This document shows positions 35,862-38,692 of a DNA stretch of 38,692 nt, one piece after another. Each line of letters starts with the position of its first letter. Positions within the stretch are counted from its first letter, which is position 1. Under the pieces are notes generated by a model, which had not been told where the DNA came from, did no database searches, and saw only the letters and a list, made by a program, of their open reading frames with translations. The DNA comes from Balneolaceae bacterium (GTDB taxonomy: Bacteria > Bacteroidota > Rhodothermia > Balneolales > Balneolaceae): contig SLJB01000001.1 of NCBI GenBank assembly GCA_007135335.1, forward strand, positions 1 through 38,692, written 5' to 3'. Position numbers and translations under genes: made by a program.

Positions 35862-36842
35862 ATGAAATTGGCCTTAAAACTATTAGCGCTTCTGTTGGTT
35901 TCTGTTGTGATGATGTCATGCAGGGGCCAGAAAACGGATAAACCACCTATTCGGCATCATTTTAACATGAATTTCCAGGAGAGGTTTAACGCCCAGCAGG
36001 AAAACCCATTCTTTGAAGATGGCATGGCCATGAGAATGCCGGTTGAAGGTACTGTTGCCAGAGGCAACCTCCGCCATGACACTGTTCTTTTTGAAGGTGT
36101 TGATGATACAGGTAATTATGTTGACGAAATACCGTTTGATCTCACTCGTGATTTTCTGTACAGAGGGAAAGAACGGTATGATATTTACTGCCAGATGTGT
36201 CACGGAGGTACCGGTGACGGACAAGGTGTAATTATGACCGGTGGATACGGATATGTGCCTGCCCCCACCTTCCACAGTGAATCTAGCAGAAACATGCCTG
36301 AAGGTGAAATTTATTCCGCCATAGCTAATGGCATCCGAAATATGCCCGCCTATGCCTCACAAATTAAAGTTGAAGACAGATGGGCAATCGTAGCTTATGT
36401 GCGTGCTCTTCAGGCGAGCCAGAATGTGCGGGAAATAGAGATGGATCGCTATGATGTTGACCTCGCTGAACTGAGAGATATTTATGAAGCAGAACAGGCA
36501 CGACTTGAAGCATTGGCCGCAACGAGAGCTGCAGGTGCAAGCGAAGAAGTTTCTGTTGAAAGAGGAGAGCAACAATTTGTTAGAAATGCCTGCCAGGCAT
36601 GCCATTCTGTGGATGGAAGAGATGGTGTAGGGCCAACATTAGCAGGACTCTACGGTTCAGAAAGAAATTTTACAGATGGTACATCAGCTATTGCTGATGA
36701 AGACTACTTGATTGAATCAATTCTATATCCATCAGCAAAAGTTGTAGAGGGGTATGAGGATGCAATGCAACCTTATGATTATCTCTCGGAAAGTGAGATT
36801 CAATCGCTGGTTGAGTTTATCAGATCATTATCAGACGAATAA
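35862..36842 (+). CDS. actE: ACIII subunit ActE, fused two-domain cytochrome c lipoprotein
   Basis: A 326-aa periplasmic lipoprotein (lipobox VMMSC, Cys20). The first cytochrome domain is the usual ActE: PVEGTVARG, then CQMCHGGTGDG (haem site 110-114) and RNMPAYA (likely axial Met). A charged, probably helical linker (about 205-238) joins it to a second c-type domain with CQACHSVDG (244-248) and EDAMQPYDYLSESEIQSLVEF, which resembles the cytochrome c domain fused to caa3 oxidase subunit II. ActE is usually a single-haem protein of about 200 residues, so this is a fusion. The second haem may pass electrons to the next oxidase. It lies 39 nt after actD and 24 nt before actF. Confidence 0.93.
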   Translation: MKLALKLLALLLVSVVMMSCRGQKTDKPPIRHHFNMNFQERFNAQQENPFFEDGMAMRMPVEGTVARGNLRHDTVLFEGVDDTGNYVDEIPFDLTRDFLYRGKERYDIYCQMCHGGTGDGQGVIMTGGYGYVPAPTFHSESSRNMPEGEIYSAIANGIRNMPAYASQIKVEDRWAIVAYVRALQASQNVREIEMDRYDVDLAELRDIYEAEQARLEALAATRAAGASEEVSVERGEQQFVRNACQACHSVDGRDGVGPTLAGLYGSERNFTDGTSAIADEDYLIESILYPSAKVVEGYEDAMQPYDYLSESEIQSLVEFIRSLSDE

Positions 36843-36866
36843 AATTCGAGAAATAAAGGTAATTAC

Positions 36867-38066
36867 ATGGCTTCAACAAGTCCCAAACTAACAGATTCAG
36901 TTCAATTTCCATCTAACCTTGATGTTGCGAAAACATTCTATGGATTCGGTGTAGTTGGATTAATTGCGAGTTTTGTTGGTTTCTTCCTCAATTCAGAGCA
37001 GTTCTTCTTCTCTTATTTAACCAGCTTTACATTCTTCACGAGTATATCACTGGCGTCTCTCATACTGGTAATGATTCATCACATAACCAAATCATCATGG
37101 GGAACCGTTATCAGAAGAATTCCGGAAGCCTTCATGTCGAACCTCGGTATCTGGGCTATCTTTATGATTCCGGTACTATTAGGAATGAGCAGTCTCTACT
37201 CCTGGACAAACACAGCCTACGTAGCAGATGATCCGATCATGCTTGGTAAAGTTCCGTATTTGAACACACCCTTTTTTGTAATCCGACAGTTCATCTATTT
37301 CGCAATCTGGGGTTATTTGGGGCATAGATTGTACAAAGTTTCTGTTGATATGGATGAAACTAATGATTGGGGACTTACAAAAGTCTTACAAAAACTGAGT
37401 GCACCGGGAATTTTAATTTTCTCCCTCACTGTTGCATTTGCAAGTTTCGACTGGCTTATGTCGCTCGATGCACACTGGTTCTCAACCATGTTTGGTGTTT
37501 ATTTCTTCGCCATGAGCTTTCAGGCACTTTTTCCGATTCTTATTCTGATGATTCTCTGGTTCAGAAAAAAAGGCATTCTTGAAAATACAATTGGAAAAGC
37601 CCATATCTATGATTTGGGTGCCTGGTTTTTTGGCTTTACTGTGTTCTATGCATATATAGCATTCAGCCAGTTTTTGCTAATCTATTATGCCAATATTCCG
37701 GAAGAAACTCTCTGGTTCTATCACAGACTTGAAGGCAGCTGGTCATTTGTAACTTACTCTTTACTGATTTGCCGATTTATTATTCCATTTATACTGCTTC
37801 TGAACAGAGACACAAAACACAATAATAAACTGCTTGTGTTCACCTCGGTTCTGGTTATTTTTATGCATATTGTAGAACTGCACTGGATTGTAATGCCAAT
37901 ACTCAGCCATGACGGAGTTTCAATCAGCTGGCTTGATTTCGCAACATTTATAGGTCTTGGCGGTATTTTTATGGGTCTCTTCTTCCAGAAATTCAGTAAG
38001 CACAATATGGTGCCTGTAAACGATCCGAAATTGGCTGAATCACTCAGCAAACATTACCATCAATAA
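36867..38066 (+). CDS. actF: ACIII subunit ActF, NrfD-like membrane protein
   Basis: A 399-aa integral membrane protein with about ten helices, a divergent duplicate of ActC. Residues resembling known ActF include VMIHHITKSSWGTVIRRIPEAFMSNLGIWAIFMIP (near 69-103), YLNTPFFVIRQFIYFAIWG and FASFDWLMSLDAHWFSTMFGVYFFAMSFQ. The C-terminal helices include VELHWIVMPILSHDG. In ACIII, ActF supplies a second transmembrane proton-channel-like bundle and lacks the quinol site of ActC. The stop is followed 24 nt later by the helix-turn-helix/membrane gene. Confidence 0.93.
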   Translation: MASTSPKLTDSVQFPSNLDVAKTFYGFGVVGLIASFVGFFLNSEQFFFSYLTSFTFFTSISLASLILVMIHHITKSSWGTVIRRIPEAFMSNLGIWAIFMIPVLLGMSSLYSWTNTAYVADDPIMLGKVPYLNTPFFVIRQFIYFAIWGYLGHRLYKVSVDMDETNDWGLTKVLQKLSAPGILIFSLTVAFASFDWLMSLDAHWFSTMFGVYFFAMSFQALFPILILMILWFRKKGILENTIGKAHIYDLGAWFFGFTVFYAYIAFSQFLLIYYANIPEETLWFYHRLEGSWSFVTYSLLICRFIIPFILLLNRDTKHNNKLLVFTSVLVIFMHIVELHWIVMPILSHDGVSISWLDFATFIGLGGIFMGLFFQKFSKHNMVPVNDPKLAESLSKHYHQ

Positions 38067-38090
38067 TTGACTGCAACGATTTTAACAGCT

Positions 38091-38591
38091 ATGAGTAAAA
38101 AGAAAACATTTACCGAAGAAGAAAAAGCTGCTATTGCAAAACAGGCTGCTTCAGGTGGTGATCAAGACCTGAATGAGTTAGCAGAAGAGCATGGTATTAC
38201 GATCGAACAAATTAAACTTTGGATACGCGAAAGTAATGCTGCTGACGTTGACTATGCGGAAGATGAAGTATCTTTAGAGGCTACCGATGACTTTGAAAAA
38301 TCAGTAACTTATGGCGCCACATTCGATAAGCTGAATTACAACAGGTTAGTCTTTTGGTCAGCTTTCGGTACAATTACCATCGTTCTATTTATCGTGGCTA
38401 TCATATATATGCACGATTATACCAGAACTTCTGTCTCACAGGATAGATCTGACCAAAGTTTATTCTACAATATTGAAGAAATTCAGCAGCGTGATCGTGT
38501 TATACTTGATTCCTTTGGTGTGGTTGATCCCGAAGAAGGTATTTACAGGATTCCAATTGACAGTGCTATCACGAATATTGCAACCGATTAG
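38091..38591 (+). CDS. Single-pass membrane protein with helix-turn-helix-like N-terminus
   Basis: A 166-aa protein I do not recognise as a named family. Start ATG at 38091 is preferred over an in-frame TTG at 38067. Residues about 8-47 look like a transposase/sigma-factor-type helix-turn-helix: two helices with GITIEQIKLWIRE as the recognition-like helix. An acidic stretch follows (about 52-70), then one membrane helix (about 86-107, LVFWSAFGTITIVLFIVAIIY), then a 59-residue outside part rich in Asp, Glu, Arg and Gln. Predicted topology is N-terminus in. Its position directly after actF is where a small one-helix subunit (ActG) occurs in some ACIII clusters, so it may be a subunit that gained or retained a DNA-binding-like domain. 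Confidence 0.8.
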   Translation: MSKKKTFTEEEKAAIAKQAASGGDQDLNELAEEHGITIEQIKLWIRESNAADVDYAEDEVSLEATDDFEKSVTYGATFDKLNYNRLVFWSAFGTITIVLFIVAIIYMHDYTRTSVSQDRSDQSLFYNIEEIQQRDRVILDSFGVVDPEEGIYRIPIDSAITNIATD

Positions 38592-38606
38592 AATCAAAAA
38601 AATATT

Positions 38607-38692
38607 ATGAAACACACACTGAAGGCAATAGCAGCGATTTCAGTGTTTTTCCTGTTCAATACGGCAAATGCTCAGTTAAATCAAAATCGTCC
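38607..38692 (+). CDS. Start of an exported protein, truncated at the window edge
   Basis: ATG at 38607 opens a frame with a signal peptide (MKHTLKAIAAISVFFLFN, then cleavage after ANA) and a mature N-terminus QLNQNR before the window ends. It begins 15 nt after the previous stop, so it continues the ACIII operon. Genes here in other clusters include the copper chaperone SCO1/SenC or oxidase subunit II, but 28 codons do not decide between them. Confidence 0.7.
   Translation, partial: MKHTLKAIAAISVFFLFNTANAQLNQNR

Noticed and set aside
1-38692. tRNA genes, CRISPR arrays, insertion sequences or prophage
   Set aside because: No cloverleaf-like sequence, regular direct repeats, transposase, integrase or phage proteins were recognised by eye; a tRNAscan or repeat search was not possible.

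Overview
The window looks like chromosomal DNA from a member of the Balneolota/Rhodothermota-Bacteroidota group. The signs are a pentaheme-led alternative complex III (ACIII) cluster, OstA/LptC-type outer-membrane biogenesis genes, a bacillithiol-type YtxJ protein, very little Shine-Dalgarno signal at most starts, and protein sequences typical of marine Balneolales-like organisms. The lineage is inferred from gene content and protein style, not from a marker phylogeny. Gene density is high. I see no tRNA, rRNA, CRISPR array, insertion sequence or phage gene.

Left part (1-13.6 kb): a rightward run begins with the 3' part of aroB. A very long TamB-like translocation protein follows (coupled through a TTGA overlap), then RNase R and a large secreted protein that joins an HExxH peptidase domain, a TolB-like propeller and a C-terminal outer-membrane barrel. 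A perfect 15-bp hairpin separates it from a leftward lipoprotein related to glycoside hydrolase family 31, whose catalytic region looks degenerate, and from a leftward HU-type DNA-binding protein.

Middle (13.8-23.5 kb): rightward genes for an AGCS sodium:amino acid symporter with an unusual internal insertion, uracil phosphoribosyltransferase, LptC and an OstA/LptA-like protein (LPS transport). Next come three phenylacetate-catabolism genes (3-oxoadipyl-CoA thiolase, PaaY-like hexapeptide protein, PaaZ) without the rest of the paa set, then RNase D. From 23.5 to 29.6 kb the genes alternate in direction: a GMC oxidoreductase and a DUF2892 membrane protein (leftward), MtnA (rightward), a YciO/TsaC-type protein with a YtxJ thioredoxin-like protein (leftward), a UPF0173 metallo-hydrolase (rightward) preceded by a 30-bp palindrome, and a DUF420/CtaM-like membrane protein (leftward).

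Right part (30-38.7 kb): a compact rightward respiratory operon encodes ACIII as ActA-ActB-ActC-ActD-ActE-ActF. It passes electrons from quinol to cytochrome c or an oxidase. ActE carries two c-type haem domains. After ActF comes a 166-residue single-pass membrane protein with a cytoplasmic helix-turn-helix-like N-terminus, then the start of an exported protein that runs off the window. The divergent DUF420 gene, a family linked to haem-copper oxidase maturation, fits the respiratory setting.

The most unusual items are the helix-turn-helix/transmembrane protein in the ACIII operon, the degenerate GH31 lipoprotein with a possible tiny coupled ORF after it, the peptidase-propeller-barrel fusion beside tamB, the 30-bp palindrome before the UPF0173 gene, and the CGIC variant of YtxJ.
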